Shown one piece after another: positions 17,806 to 27,172 of a stretch of 64,000 bases of DNA (positions are counted from its first letter, which is position 1; the number at the start of each line of letters is the position of its first letter). The notes beneath the pieces are model-generated. The model worked only from the letters and a program-made list of their open reading frames with translations. It ran no database searches and was not told the origin of the DNA. The DNA comes from Serinicoccus chungangensis (GTDB lineage Bacteria; Actinomycetota; Actinomycetes; Actinomycetales; Dermatophilaceae). The stretch lies in assembly GCF_001483745.1 (NCBI RefSeq), contig NZ_LQBL01000031.1, positions 186,001 through 250,000 of the forward strand. Reading direction: 5' to 3'. A program made the translations under genes and the position numbers.

Positions 17806-18696
17806 ATGCTCGGGTGTGTGGCTCAGACCGTGACCGACACCGCGCTGATCTTCGAGGGCGGAGGGATGCGGGCGTCCTACACCTCCGGGATGGTGGTGGC
17901 CCTCCTCGAGGCCGGCCTGCACCTGCCCTGGGTGGGCGGGATCTCGGCCGGGGCGAGCAACACGTGCAACTACGTCAGCCACGACCCGTGGCGGGCCCGG
18001 CACAGCTTCACCGACTTCGCCTCCGACCCGCGCTTCGGCGACTGGCGGTCCTTCGCCCGGGGGCAGGGGTGGTTCAACGCGCAGTACATCTACGAGGAGA
18101 CCTCGCTGCCGAACCAGGCGCTGCCCTTCGACTGGGAGACCTTCGCGGCCGACCCCGCGCAGGTGCGCATCGGTGCCTTCGACGCGGTGGCCGGGGAGCA
18201 GGTGTGGTGGGGGCGCGAGGACCTAGCCTCCCTGCGCGACCTCATGGTCCGGGTGCGTGCCTCCTCGACGATGCCGGTGGTCATGCCGCCGGTGACCATC
18301 GACGGGCGGGTCTACGTCGACGGGGCGCTGGGCAGCTCGGCAGGGATCGCGCTGGACGCGGCGCGCGCCGACGGCTACGAGAAGTTCCTCGTCGTGCTCA
18401 CCCAGGAGCGGGGCTACCGCAAGAGCGGGCAGCGGGGCGACTGGTACCTCCGCCGCCACTTCCGCCGCTACCCCGCGATCCCGGAGGCGCTGGCCGCGCG
18501 ACCCGCCCGCTACAACGCGCTGCGCGAGGAGCTCTTCGACCTCGAGGCGAGCGGCGCGGCCTACCTCTTCGTCCCCGGGCGGATGCCCGTCGGCAACGGG
18601 GAGCGCGACGTCGCCAGACTGCGGGCCAGCCACGAGGCGGGGCTGGCGCAGGCGCGGGCCGAGCTGCCGGCCGTCACGGAGTTCCTCGGCGTCTGA
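17806..18696 (+). CDS. Patatin-like phospholipase
   Basis: 296 aa from ATG 17806; GTG 17818 is an equally possible start and would give 292 aa. Oxyanion hole EGGGMRASYTSGM (G-G-G-x-R), nucleophile elbow GISAGASN (GXSXG), and the catalytic Asp in VDGALGSS (DG). A Ser-Asp dyad hydrolase of the bacterial patatin/YjjU type, acting on membrane lipids or acyl chains. No signal peptide or membrane helix is visible, so it is cytosolic or peripheral. Divergent from the DUF1801 gene. Confidence 0.88.
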   Translation: MLGCVAQTVTDTALIFEGGGMRASYTSGMVVALLEAGLHLPWVGGISAGASNTCNYVSHDPWRARHSFTDFASDPRFGDWRSFARGQGWFNAQYIYEETSLPNQALPFDWETFAADPAQVRIGAFDAVAGEQVWWGREDLASLRDLMVRVRASSTMPVVMPPVTIDGRVYVDGALGSSAGIALDAARADGYEKFLVVLTQERGYRKSGQRGDWYLRRHFRRYPAIPEALAARPARYNALREELFDLEASGAAYLFVPGRMPVGNGERDVARLRASHEAGLAQARAELPAVTEFLGV

Positions 18697-18777
18697 GCCG
18701 CGTCCGTCGCACGAGGGGGTGCGTGCCCGCGGGTGACGCCGCGGCGACGCGGTGGGTGCCCGCTGCGGACGCTCCGG

Positions 18778-19437
18778 TCAGTCGTCGAGGAAGTCGCGCA
18801 GCAGCTCGACGAGCGCCCGCGGCGCCTCCTCGTTGAGGGCGTGCCCGGCGCCCTCGACGATCCGCAGCCGCGCAGAGGGTATGCCGTCCGCCAACGCCCG
18901 CGAGCCCGGCTGGTTGACCTTGTCCTTGGCCCCGACGAGCACCAGGGTCTGCGCCTGGACCCGCTCCAGGGCCTGCGTCAGGTCGGCCGAGCGGGTGACC
19001 TCCAGCGCCTGGAGCAGCCGCTCCTTGGACACGCCCGCGTCGGCCAGGCGTGCGGCCGGCACCAGCCGGAGCGCCGCCGACTGCGCGCGCATGGCCAGGC
19101 GAGGCGGTCGCACCTGCCCGGCGACGAGCACCAGGCGGCGCACCCGCTCGGGGAAGTCCGCCGCCAGCCGGGTGGCGACCATCGCGCCGTAGGACACGCC
19201 GCACAGGTCCACCTGCTGCAGACCCTCGAGCATGAGCTGCTGGTCGAGCGCCGCCGCGGCGTCGCTCAGGCCGAGCAGCTGCGTCTCGGTCGGGCGCAGC
19301 CCGGGCACCCAGGGGGTGAGGATCCGGCGGCTGCCGTAGAGGGGCACGACGACGTCCTCCCACGCCATCGGCGCCTGGCCGACGCCGTGCAGCAGCACGA
19401 GCGGGGTGGCCACGTCCTGCGCCTCGGCCCCGCTCAC
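18778..19437 (-). CDS. Alpha/beta-fold hydrolase
   Basis: 219 aa. LVLLHGVGQAPMAWEDVV (HG oxyanion loop), nucleophile elbow LCGVSYGAMVATRLA (GXSXG), VLVGAKDKVNQPG (acid region) and GAGHALNEEAPRALVELL (catalytic His). GTG start overlaps the VOC gene's stop by 4 bp. Typical of small esterases or lactonases of the alpha/beta hydrolase-6 group. Substrate unknown; the coupling to a glyoxalase-fold protein may point to a shared small electrophilic substrate. The frame remains open upstream through the VOC gene but homology stops at this GTG. Confidence 0.85.
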   Translation of the reverse strand: MSGAEAQDVATPLVLLHGVGQAPMAWEDVVVPLYGSRRILTPWVPGLRPTETQLLGLSDAAAALDQQLMLEGLQQVDLCGVSYGAMVATRLAADFPERVRRLVLVAGQVRPPRLAMRAQSAALRLVPAARLADAGVSKERLLQALEVTRSADLTQALERVQAQTLVLVGAKDKVNQPGSRALADGIPSARLRIVEGAGHALNEEAPRALVELLRDFLDD

Positions 19438-20003
19438 CGGCCGCCCTCGTCCTCGACGCCGGGCGGCACGCCGTCGTCCTCGTCGTCCTCGTCGGCCTGG
19501 TCGTCGTGGCGGTCGGCGCCGGCGCCGGGGTCGGCCCCGCGGCCCCCCGCACCGGCGTCCGCGTCGCGAGGGTCCTCGCAGTCGTCGCGCCCGAGCTCGG
19601 ACTCGGGCGCGGAGTCGAAGCCGTGCTCCCCCTCGCCCTCGGTCCTGGACTCCACCTCCTCGCCGCCGTCGTGCGGGTCGCTGACGCAGAACTCGTTGCC
19701 CGCGGGGTCGACCATGACCGTCCAGCCGAAGCCGTCCACGTCGTGGGTCCGCACCACGTCGGCCCCCAGCTCGACGAGCCGGGCGACCTCGGGGGCCCGG
19801 TCGCCGCCGGCGAGGTCCAGGTGCAGGCGGTTCTTGCCGGGTGGGGTGCTCTCGACCCGCTGCAGCCCGATCGCGGGGGTACCGGCGAGGACGACGAAGT
19901 CGCCCCAGTCGGCCGCGACCTCGGTCTGCAGCGCGCGGGCCCAGAACTCCGCCAGTCCCTGCGGGTCGTCGCAGTCGATCGTCACCATGGTCACCGCCAG
20001 CAT
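19434..20003 (-). CDS. VOC (glyoxalase-fold) protein with acidic tail
   Basis: 189 aa. A vicinal oxygen chelate domain occupies residues 1-118: MVTIDCDDPQGLAEFWARAL, the middle NRLHLDLAGGDRAPEVARLV, and GFGWTVMVDPAGNEFCV (metal-ligand Glu). The remaining 70 residues are a low-complexity Asp/Glu/Gly/Arg tail (EDDEDDGVPPG), which related proteins lack. The gene ends inside the start of the alpha/beta hydrolase gene, so the tail may keep the two frames coupled. Likely a metal-dependent lyase or dioxygenase-fold protein, or a resistance protein, of unknown ligand. Confidence 0.8.
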   Translation of the reverse strand: MLAVTMVTIDCDDPQGLAEFWARALQTEVAADWGDFVVLAGTPAIGLQRVESTPPGKNRLHLDLAGGDRAPEVARLVELGADVVRTHDVDGFGWTVMVDPAGNEFCVSDPHDGGEEVESRTEGEGEHGFDSAPESELGRDDCEDPRDADAGAGGRGADPGAGADRHDDQADEDDEDDGVPPGVEDEGGR

Positions 20004-20099
20004 GGCCCCATCGTGTCAGGTGCGGCTGCCCGGCACGGAATGCGTCGACCCCGTGCCCGGTTGACGCGGAGGACAGCACCGCCGAGGAAAGGATGACGT

Positions 20100-20540
20100 A
20101 TGCCCACGCGCACCGCACGCACCGACTGGACCGGCTCCCTGCAGGACGGCTCGGGGAAGGTCGAGCTCAGCAGCTCCAAGGTCGGCACCTACGACGTGTC
20201 CTTCCCGTCCCGCGCGGCGGACGACGCGGCCGGCACGACCTCCCCGGAGGAGCTCATCGCCGCCGCCCACTCCTCCTGCTACGCGATGCAGCTGTCCAAC
20301 CTGCTCGCCGAGGCCGGCGGCACCCCGCGGGCCCTCGAGGTGAAGGCCGACGTCTCGCTCGGCGAGGACCCGGCCGGCGGCTTCCGCCTCACCGGCATCA
20401 CCCTCACCGTGCGCGGCGAGGTGGACAGCCTGGACGAGGAGGCCTTCGTCCGGGCCGCCGAGGACGCCAAGGCCAGCTGCCCCGTCAGCAAGGCCCTCAC
20501 CGGCGTCGAGATCACCCTGGACGCCGCGCTGGAGGGCTGA
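20100..20540 (+). CDS. OsmC-family peroxiredoxin
   Basis: 146 aa. Two redox cysteines in the expected contexts: AAAHSSCYAMQLSNLLAEAG (peroxidatic) and DAKASCPVSKAL (resolving). TSPEELIAAAHSSC is the family signature. OsmC proteins reduce organic hydroperoxides with thiol reductants. Start ATG 20100 with GAGGAAAGG upstream. It is followed by a cluster of palindromes that probably terminates it. Confidence 0.92.
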   Translation: MPTRTARTDWTGSLQDGSGKVELSSSKVGTYDVSFPSRAADDAAGTTSPEELIAAAHSSCYAMQLSNLLAEAGGTPRALEVKADVSLGEDPAGGFRLTGITLTVRGEVDSLDEEAFVRAAEDAKASCPVSKALTGVEITLDAALEG

Positions 20541-20566
20541 GCGGCCCGCCGGCACCGTCGGCCGGA

Positions 20567-20643
20567 GCGTTCACGTGAACGCCTGGGCCGACGACACGTC
20601 CGTCCCGACCGGCCCAGGCGTTCACCTGAACGCCTGGGCCGGT
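20567..20643. repeat. Nested palindrome cluster after the OsmC gene
   Basis: A perfect 16-bp palindrome GCGTTCACGTGAACGC (20567-20582) is followed by a 36-bp near-perfect palindrome at 20608-20643: a 17-bp arm beginning ACCGGCCCAGGCGTTCA, a CC centre, and its complement. The two share GTTCAC(G/C)TGAACGCCTGGGCCG, so one is a partial duplicate of the other. As RNA the long one is a very stable terminator for osmC. As DNA both could be cruciforms or dimer-binding sites. Confidence 0.75.
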
Positions 20644-20666
20644 CCGTGTCTGCGATGCTCGCGGGT

Positions 20667-21467
20667 ATGCCTCCGCCCCCGCCCAGCCAGCACGTCCGGG
20701 TCGACCGGGTCCACGACGGCGTGGCGCACGTCGTCCTCGACCGGCCGGACAAGCTCAACGCCCTCACGCTGCCGATGCTCGACGACCTGGTCCGCACCGC
20801 GCGGGCCCTCGGCCGCGACGACACCGTGCGGGCGGTCGTCCTCACCGGCGCGGGGGAGGCGTTCTGCGCCGGGCTGGACCTGCGGTCCGCGCTCGCCGAC
20901 CCGGTCGGCATCGGCACCCGCTTCGTGCCGCGACCGTGGCGCGGCACCAACGTCTTCCAGGAGGCGTGCTGGGCGTGGCGTCGGTTGCCGGTCCCCGTGG
21001 TGGCCGCCGTGCACGGGCACTGCCTGGGTGCCGGGATCCAGCTCGCCCTCGGTGCCGACCTGCGCACCACCACCCCGGACGCGTCGTGGTCGGTCCGGGA
21101 GGTGCGGTGGGGGCTGGTCCCGGACATGACCGGGACGCGCTCGCTGGCCGAGCTGGTCGGCCTCGACGTCGCCCAGGAGCTCACCCTCACCGGGCGCCTC
21201 GTGCCCGGCGCCGAGGCCGGGGAGCTCGGCCTGGCCACCCGGGTCGGGGCCGATCCGGTCGCGCTCGCGCACGAGCTCATCACCCCCATGCTCGAGCACG
21301 ACCCCCGGGCGCTGGCGGCCGCCAAGCGGGTGCTCCGGCATACCTGGACCTCCGGACCACGCGCCACCTTCGCGCGGGAGCGTCGTGCCCAGGTCCCGCT
21401 GCTGCGCCGCCTCGCCGTCCGCAGCGCCCGGGGTGACCTCCCCGGGCGGCGCGCGCCCACCCGGTGA
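20667..21467 (+). CDS. Enoyl-CoA hydratase/isomerase-family protein
   Basis: 266 aa from ATG 20667 (GTG 20646 and ATG 20655 are alternatives). Crotonase fold: VVLDRPDKLNALTLPMLDDL, oxyanion-hole strands GEAFCAGLDLRSAL and VHGHCLGAGIQLALGADL. In the active-site helix EVRWGLVPDMTGTRSLAELVG, a Gly-Leu-Val-Pro-Asp occupies the site of the second catalytic acid. Contains one of the two usual acids at most, so hydratase versus isomerase or hydrolase activity is uncertain. Acts on acyl-CoA, probably in fatty-acid or aromatic degradation, though no pathway gene is adjacent. Confidence 0.86.
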   Translation: MPPPPPSQHVRVDRVHDGVAHVVLDRPDKLNALTLPMLDDLVRTARALGRDDTVRAVVLTGAGEAFCAGLDLRSALADPVGIGTRFVPRPWRGTNVFQEACWAWRRLPVPVVAAVHGHCLGAGIQLALGADLRTTTPDASWSVREVRWGLVPDMTGTRSLAELVGLDVAQELTLTGRLVPGAEAGELGLATRVGADPVALAHELITPMLEHDPRALAAAKRVLRHTWTSGPRATFARERRAQVPLLRRLAVRSARGDLPGRRAPTR

Positions 21468-21487
21468 CCCTGCGACACTGACGCACC

Positions 21488-22873
21488 GTGACCGACCCCT
21501 CCCCTGCCCGGGACGACGCGCGCAGCGACGGCGACGACCTCGGTGTCCTGCCGCAGATCCGCCGGACGTCACGGTGGAGCCGGGTGTGGCGACCGTTCTG
21601 GGTGCTGCCGATGACCTTCGTCGTCGTCGCCACCGTCGTCGGCGCGGTGCTGCCGGAGTGGGAGCAGAGCGTCGACGAGCACCTGCCCTTCGTCTTCCAG
21701 GGCGGGGCGGACGGCGCCCGCGGCATGCTCAGCACCATCGCCGGGGCGATGATCTCGGTGACCGGCCTCGTCTTCTCGATCACCATGGTCGTGGTGCAGC
21801 TCGCGAGCAGCCAGTTCAGCCCCCGGGTGCTGGACGACTTCCTCTCCAGCCGCATCACCCAGTCGACGCTGGGCATCTTCGCGGCGACGTTCACCTACGC
21901 GCTCACCGTCCTGCGGTCGGTGCAGGGCGCCTCGGGCGAGGAGTCCTTCGTCCCGCAGATCTCGGTCACCCTCGGGTTCCTCCTCGTGCTGGCCAGCGTC
22001 GGCACCTTCCTCGCCTTCATCCAGCACATCACCACCTCGATCCAGGTGTCCTCCATCGTCACGCACCTGGGCAGCGCGACCATGTCGGTGATCGACCGCT
22101 ACTTCCCGCACGCCGACGAGCCGGCCGCCCGCCGCCCGGACCGGGAGTGGGACCCGCCGGGGTCGGCGCCGGTGCTGCAGCTGGAGGCCGTGGAGCACGG
22201 CTACGTCGTGGAGATCGGCTACCGCCGGCTGGTCGAGTGGGCGGTGGAGCACGACGCGGTCGTCCAGGTGCTCACGCCGGTCGGGCGCTACGTCACCGAG
22301 GGGGCGCCGGCGGTGCGGATCTACGGGCTGGCGCTGCCCGAGCGCCGGGTGGTGATGAACGGCGCCGACGACGAGGAGCACCGAGAGCTGGACCGCCGCT
22401 TCGACCTCCGCACGGTGCGCCGGGCGATCGTCGTCGAGCAGGACCGGTCCTTCAACCAGGATCCCGAGCTCGGCGTGCGCAAGCTCGTCGACATCGCCGA
22501 GCGGGCGCTCAGCCCGGGGATCAACGACCCCACCACGGCCAGCCAGGTCACCAACGAGCTGCACCGCATCCTGCGCCTCGTCGTCACCCGGCGCGACCTC
22601 CCGGAGGTCGTCGAGCGCGACGGCCGGACCCGCCTGGTGCACCGGCCGCAGCGGGTCGCCGAGGTCGTCGACCTGGCGCTCGAGGAGCTGCTGCACTACG
22701 CCGAGGACTCGCTGCAGGTGCCGCGGCAGGTGCTCTTCGTCCTCGGGCGGCTGCGCCCGGTGGCCCTGCCGGAGTACGCCGAGGTGCTCGACCACTGGGA
22801 GCGCGTCGCCCGGCGGATCGTCGAGCGGGCGCGGGCCCAGGACGAGCAGGCCCTCGTCCGGCGGGGTCCGTGA
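21488..22873 (+). CDS. DUF2254 integral membrane protein
   Basis: 461 aa. Four membrane helices in the first 200 residues (about 38-58, 84-110, 130-150, 162-185) with the conserved MISVTGLVFSITMVVVQLAS, FSPRVLDDFLSSRITQSTLG and TLGFLLVLASVGTFLAFIQH motifs of DUF2254. The cytoplasmic half holds a HIKIGE-like beta domain and RALSPGINDPTTASQ, the best conserved motif of the family. Function unknown; some members associate with ion homeostasis. GTG start. The next gene begins 25 bp downstream. Confidence 0.87.
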   Translation: MTDPSPARDDARSDGDDLGVLPQIRRTSRWSRVWRPFWVLPMTFVVVATVVGAVLPEWEQSVDEHLPFVFQGGADGARGMLSTIAGAMISVTGLVFSITMVVVQLASSQFSPRVLDDFLSSRITQSTLGIFAATFTYALTVLRSVQGASGEESFVPQISVTLGFLLVLASVGTFLAFIQHITTSIQVSSIVTHLGSATMSVIDRYFPHADEPAARRPDREWDPPGSAPVLQLEAVEHGYVVEIGYRRLVEWAVEHDAVVQVLTPVGRYVTEGAPAVRIYGLALPERRVVMNGADDEEHRELDRRFDLRTVRRAIVVEQDRSFNQDPELGVRKLVDIAERALSPGINDPTTASQVTNELHRILRLVVTRRDLPEVVERDGRTRLVHRPQRVAEVVDLALEELLHYAEDSLQVPRQVLFVLGRLRPVALPEYAEVLDHWERVARRIVERARAQDEQALVRRGP

Positions 22874-22898
22874 GCGGACGCGGCATACCCTGACCGGC

Positions 22899-25376
22899 AT
22901 GGACGGTCAGATCGAGGTCCGGGGCGCCCGGCTGCACAACCTGCGCGACGTCGACGTCGACCTGCCGCGGGACGCCCTCGTGGCCGTGACCGGGGTGAGC
23001 GGGTCGGGGAAGTCGAGCCTGGCCTTCGGGACGATCCACGGCGAGTCGCAGCGGCGCTACCTCGACTCGGTCGCGCCCTACGCCCGGCGCCTGCTGCACA
23101 CCGCGATCGACCCGCAGGTGCGCGACGTGCACGGGCTGCCCCCCACGGTCGCCCTCGAGCAGGGGAGGTCGGGCGCCGGGGCGCGGTCCAGCGTCGGGAC
23201 GGTGACCACCACCGGGGCGACCCTGCGGATGCTGCTGTCGCGGTGCGGGAGCTACCCGACGGGCGCGCCGCACCTCGACTCCGACCACTTCTCCGCCAAC
23301 ACGGCGGTCGGCGCGTGTCCGGGCTGCGGGGGGCTCGGCGTGGTGCACGAGCCCACCGAGGCGTCGATGGTGCCGGACGACACCCTCTCCATCGCCGAGG
23401 GCGCGGTCGCCGCGTGGCCCGGGGCGTGGCTGGGCAAGAACTACCGCGACATCGTCGCCACCCTCGGTCACGACGTCGACGCGCCCTGGCGCGAGCTGCC
23501 CGCGTCGACGCGGGAGTGGATCCTCTTCACCGACGAGCAACCCGTCGTCACCGTGGTGCCGGTGCGCGACGCGGAGCGGATCAACCGGCCCTACCAGGGG
23601 ACGTTCTCCTCCGCCGCGAGGTATGTGCGGCGCACCCTCGCCGAGACCAGGAGCGCCACCTCCCGGCGCCGGATGCTGCGCTTCGTCGAGACCCGCGCGT
23701 GCCCGACCTGCGGCGGGCGGCGGCTGCGGCCCGACGCCCTCGCCGTGACCTGGCAGGGGCTCGCGGTCGACGAGGCCGCGGCGCTGCCGGTGGCCGGGCT
23801 GGTCGAGGTCCTGCGGGCGCGTCGGCTCGAGCTGACCGGCGAGCCGGGGGCGCCGGCCGGGGTGGACCAGGACGGACCCGACGCGCGGGCGCAGGCCGAG
23901 TCGGTGCTGGTCGCGGACCTGCTGGGGCGCCTGGAGCTGCTGCTCGACCTGGGGCTGGGTCACCTGTCGCTGGACCGCCCGGCCGTGGGCGTGTCGACCG
24001 GTGAGCTGCAGCGGCTGCGGCTGGCGACCGCCCTGCGGTCGGGGCTCTTCGGGGTGGTCTACGTGCTCGACGAGCCGTCGGCCGGGCTCCACCCGCGGGA
24101 CGTGGACCAGCTCCTGGAGCTGCTGCGGGCGCTGGTCGCCGCCGGCAACACCGTGGTGGTGGTGGAGCACGACATGGCCGTCGTGCAGCGGTGCGACTGG
24201 GTGGTCGACGTCGGCCCGGGCGCCGGGCGGGACGGCGGGCAGGTCCTCTGGTCCGGCCCGGTGGGCGGGCTGGGCGGGGTCGAGGGATCCCCGACCGCGG
24301 CCTACCTGCAGGAGCCGGTGCACCCCGGCGAGGTGCTGGGCGACGCGGCGCCGGGCGAGCGGGCGCCGACCGGGACGCTGGAGCTGAGGCGGCTGGACCG
24401 GCATACCGTGCGGGGTGTCGACCTCGACCTGCCGCTGGGCGTCGTCACGGTGGTGACCGGGGTGTCCGGATCCGGCAAGACCAGCCTGCTCGACGCGGTG
24501 CACGACGTGGTGGGCGGCCGGCTGGCCCGGGTGGAGGACGTCGAGGGTGAGCGCGGCGCCGACCCGGAGGACGAGGACGGCGACGGGCCGCGGGCCGCGC
24601 CGCGGTCCGGCGGGCAGGCGCGGGCCGTGGGTGACGGGGCGCCGACCCGGGTGGTGCGGATCACCCAGAAGCCGATCGGGCGGTCGCCGCGGTCCACGCT
24701 GGCGACCTACACCGGGCTGTGGGACGCGGTGCGCCAGGCCTTCGCCGCGACCCCGGAGGCCCAGGACCGCGGCTTCACCGCCTCACGCTTCAGCTTCAAC
24801 ACCACCGCCGGTCAGTGCCCCACCTGCGGCGGGGAGGGCGCGGTCGCCGTCGAGCTACTCTTCCTGCCCGGCACGTATGCGCCGTGCCCGACCTGCCACG
24901 GCGACCGCTTCGGGCCGGAGACGCTGGAGGTCAGGTGGCACGGGCACACCGTCGCCGACCTGCTGCGGATGAGCGTGCGCGAGGCCCGGGAGGCGCTGGC
25001 CCGGCTGCCCGCGGCGGCCCGCGCGCTCGAGGCCCTGGACGCGCTGGGCCTGGGCTACCTGCAGCTGGGCCAGGCGGCGACCGAGCTCTCCGGAGGGGAG
25101 GCGCAGCGCATCAAGCTCGCGACCGAGCTGCAGAGGCGTCGCCGCAGCGCGACGCTCTACCTCTTCGACGAGCCGACCACCGGCCTGCACCCCGCCGACG
25201 TGCACCGGCTGCTGGCGCAGCTGCACGCCCTGGCCGGCGCGGGGCATACCGTGGTGGTCGCCGAGCACGACCCGGCGGCCGTCGCGACCGCGGACGTCGT
25301 GGTGCAGATGGGTCCGGGGGCCGGGGACGCCGGCGGCCGCGTCGAGGAGGTGCGGCGGGTGCGGGCCGGGACCTAG
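22899..25376 (+). CDS. UvrA2-like excinuclease ABC protein
   Basis: 825 aa, shorter than UvrA (about 950). Two ABC modules: Walker [14 protein letters not shown] (residues 32-44) and [12 protein letters not shown]; signatures [14 protein letters not shown] and [15 protein letters not shown]; Walker [15 protein letters not shown] and [13 protein letters not shown]. Zinc-module cysteines are present (CPGCGG, CPTCGG, CPTC). It lacks the UvrB-binding region, placing it with UvrA2/DrrC proteins that give resistance to DNA-intercalating drugs. The first signature has Thr-Gly instead of Gly-Gly, as in other UvrA2. An acidic, low-complexity insert near residue 545-575 is unusual. Its last 4 bp overlap a convergent gene. 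Confidence 0.9.
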   Translation: MDGQIEVRGARLHNLRDVDVDLPRDALVAVTGVSGSGKSSLAFGTIHGESQRRYLDSVAPYARRLLHTAIDPQVRDVHGLPPTVALEQGRSGAGARSSVGTVTTTGATLRMLLSRCGSYPTGAPHLDSDHFSANTAVGACPGCGGLGVVHEPTEASMVPDDTLSIAEGAVAAWPGAWLGKNYRDIVATLGHDVDAPWRELPASTREWILFTDEQPVVTVVPVRDAERINRPYQGTFSSAARYVRRTLAETRSATSRRRMLRFVETRACPTCGGRRLRPDALAVTWQGLAVDEAAALPVAGLVEVLRARRLELTGEPGAPAGVDQDGPDARAQAESVLVADLLGRLELLLDLGLGHLSLDRPAVGVSTGELQRLRLATALRSGLFGVVYVLDEPSAGLHPRDVDQLLELLRALVAAGNTVVVVEHDMAVVQRCDWVVDVGPGAGRDGGQVLWSGPVGGLGGVEGSPTAAYLQEPVHPGEVLGDAAPGERAPTGTLELRRLDRHTVRGVDLDLPLGVVTVVTGVSGSGKTSLLDAVHDVVGGRLARVEDVEGERGADPEDEDGDGPRAAPRSGGQARAVGDGAPTRVVRITQKPIGRSPRSTLATYTGLWDAVRQAFAATPEAQDRGFTASRFSFNTTAGQCPTCGGEGAVAVELLFLPGTYAPCPTCHGDRFGPETLEVRWHGHTVADLLRMSVREAREALARLPAAARALEALDALGLGYLQLGQAATELSGGEAQRIKLATELQRRRRSATLYLFDEPTTGLHPADVHRLLAQLHALAGAGHTVVVAEHDPAAVATADVVVQMGPGAGDAGGRVEEVRRVRAGT

Positions 25377-26326
25377 ACCGAGAGCTCCCTGACCGTCCTG
25401 GTGACCCGCCCGCCCTCGTTGCGCAGGAAGAGGATGTGGCCGAAGTCGAGCGTCGACCAGCCGTCGGTGTCCTCGGTCAGGGCCTCGGAGGCGAAGATCG
25501 CGCCGGTGGCCTCCTCCTCCCCGTCGCCGGTCTCGAAGGCGTACGTCGAGGTGTCCTGGTCGAAGCCGGTCCCCATGAGGTAGTACATCGGCTCCAGGAG
25601 CATCGAGAGGCTGTGCTCGTCCGTGCCCGGCTCGGCCCGGCGCAGCTCCTGCCAGTCCCCGCTCGGGCCGGTCTCGCCCTCGAGCCCGAGCCCGCCGTTG
25701 ACCCCGATGACCCGGTCCTGCGACACCAGCGCCAGCTTGAGCTTGGTGAGGCCCGGCAGGCCGAGGGTGTCCATGGCGCCCGCGACGAGCCGGATCAGCT
25801 CCTCCACCGCTCGCTGGACGTCCTCGTCGCCGTCGCCGTCGAGCAGCGAGAGCAGCAGCACGTAGATGAACTCGGTGTCCGTCGAGCCCGCCATCTGCTC
25901 GAGGTACTCGTCCTTGCAGTGCTGCAGCAGCTCGCGCTGCAGGATCTTCCAGCCCGGCAGGTAGCCGTTCTGCGCGACGATCCAGCGGGTCCCCTGGAAC
26001 GAGAACGGGTGGCAGTTCTCGTCGGCGAGCACGACCTTCGCGTCGTAGGCCGCCGCCCGGACGTGCGCCAGCATGGTGCTCGCCCGCAGGCTCGGCACGA
26101 TGCGCTCCACGTTGTCGTCGTAGAACGCCGCCATCGGCCGCCGGTAGATGAACGGCTCCTGCGGCTTGGCCAGGTGCTCACCCCAGGCGCCGAACCCCCA
26201 CCCGGCGAGCTGGAGCTCCGGGTGGCTCTCAGGGTCGAGGGCCTGGTTGACCAGGCTGTTCGCGGGGGTGAGGAGCAGGTTCTCCAGCGGGGTCTCCGGC
26301 CCGATGAAGGCGAGCACTCGGCACAT
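25373..26326 (-). CDS. Class-II glutamine amidotransferase-like protein
   Basis: 317 aa. Begins MCRVLAFIGPETPLENLL, so Cys2 becomes the N-terminal nucleophile after Met removal, as in GATase-II/Ntn hydrolases. Further motifs are TMLAHVRAAA (oxyanion region), CHPFSFQGTRWIVAQNGYLP (Asn-Gly) and STDTEFIYVLLL (Asp of the glutamine site). It is a stand-alone domain like YafJ and EgtC. EgtC hydrolyses gamma-glutamyl-hercynylcysteine sulfoxide, but other egt genes are not here. Substrate therefore open. Confidence 0.88.
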   Translation of the reverse strand: MCRVLAFIGPETPLENLLLTPANSLVNQALDPESHPELQLAGWGFGAWGEHLAKPQEPFIYRRPMAAFYDDNVERIVPSLRASTMLAHVRAAAYDAKVVLADENCHPFSFQGTRWIVAQNGYLPGWKILQRELLQHCKDEYLEQMAGSTDTEFIYVLLLSLLDGDGDEDVQRAVEELIRLVAGAMDTLGLPGLTKLKLALVSQDRVIGVNGGLGLEGETGPSGDWQELRRAEPGTDEHSLSMLLEPMYYLMGTGFDQDTSTYAFETGDGEEEATGAIFASEALTEDTDGWSTLDFGHILFLRNEGGRVTRTVRELSV

Positions 26327-26382
26327 GGGGGTCCTCTACTGACGGTGGGGGTGGGTGCCGACAGCCTAGGGCCCGCACCGGG

Positions 26383-26685
26383 TCAGTCCCGCAGCGGCGA
26401 CCCGACGACGTCGAAGCTGAACCCGCCCATCCGGCCGGACAGCAGCGGACGGGCCTCCTGGATCGACGCCTGCACGCTCTCCAGACCCAGCGAGGCCTCG
26501 TGCGCCGCGGCAGACGTCCAGAGCTCGGCGACGAAGACGGTGTCCGGGCTGTCCTCGCTGACGCCGACCTCGTAGAGCAGGCACCCGGCCTGCTCGAGCT
26601 CGGGCGAGCGGCGGGCGAGGATCGCGACGAGCTCGTCCCGCCTGCCGGGGACCGCGTCCAGGGTGCCGACGTTGGCGAAGGTCAT
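26383..26685 (-). CDS. Antibiotic biosynthesis monooxygenase-fold (ABM) protein
   Basis: 100 aa, the length of the YgiN/ABM ferredoxin-like fold. FANVGTLDAVPGRRDELVAI, GCLLYEVGVSEDSPDTVFVA, ELWTSAAAHEASLGLESVQA. These proteins are dimeric, cofactor-independent quinol monooxygenases or ligand-binding proteins. The open frame runs further upstream, but ATG 26685 is where homology starts. It lies between the amidotransferase and an OsmC-like gene, both on the same strand with 10-56 bp gaps. Confidence 0.85.
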   Translation of the reverse strand: MTFANVGTLDAVPGRRDELVAILARRSPELEQAGCLLYEVGVSEDSPDTVFVAELWTSAAAHEASLGLESVQASIQEARPLLSGRMGGFSFDVVGSPLRD

Positions 26686-26695
26686 GCGCCCGACG

Positions 26696-27100
26696 CTACA
26701 GGGGACCACCGACGGACGTCCTGAGCACCGGCGCCCCCTGCCGCAGCGCCCGCGGGGTCTCCGCGACGGCGTCCACCCGCTCGACGAGGCGGGTCCGGTC
26801 CGCCGCGGACGCGCGCACGTCGAGGTGCACGGCATGCCTCACCCCGGTGGAGCGCCAGTCGTCGTCGAAACCGCCGTCGGCGGTGACGGCCACCCCGTCC
26901 ACCTCGATGCCGAGGGTCTGCGCCTCCCGGTAGGTGTCGTTGAGCACGCAGAGCGCCACCGACAGGTGCAGCAGCTGCGCCCCGTTGGTCACGGGGCCGG
27001 CGACGACGCCCTCGTCCGTCCACGCGTGGGCCAGCACGATCCCCTCGGCGGCGCGCAGCGTGCCCGCCGTGGCACGCACCCCCAGGGGCGACAGGTCCAT
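26696..27100 (-). CDS. OsmC-like protein
   Basis: 134 aa. Core pattern of the OsmC/YhfA fold: GPVTNGAQLLHLSVALCVLN (one cysteine in the position of the peroxidatic Cys), EAQTLGIEVDGVAVTADGGF, then HAVHLDVRAS. The second (resolving) cysteine is missing, so classical hydroperoxide reductase activity is doubtful. Neighbour of the ABM protein 10 bp away, probably co-transcribed. Confidence 0.75.
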   Translation of the reverse strand: MDLSPLGVRATAGTLRAAEGIVLAHAWTDEGVVAGPVTNGAQLLHLSVALCVLNDTYREAQTLGIEVDGVAVTADGGFDDDWRSTGVRHAVHLDVRASAADRTRLVERVDAVAETPRALRQGAPVLRTSVGGPL

Positions 27101-27172
27101 GGGGCCGACGGTACTCCTGCGGCGCGGCTCCCGGCAGGCGTCGGCCGCCGGTCCTCCTGCGAGGATGGGGGT

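Noticed and set aside
22899-25376. Housekeeping UvrA
   Set aside because: Too short, lacks the UvrB-interaction region and has the STGELQR first signature; fits UvrA2/DrrC instead.
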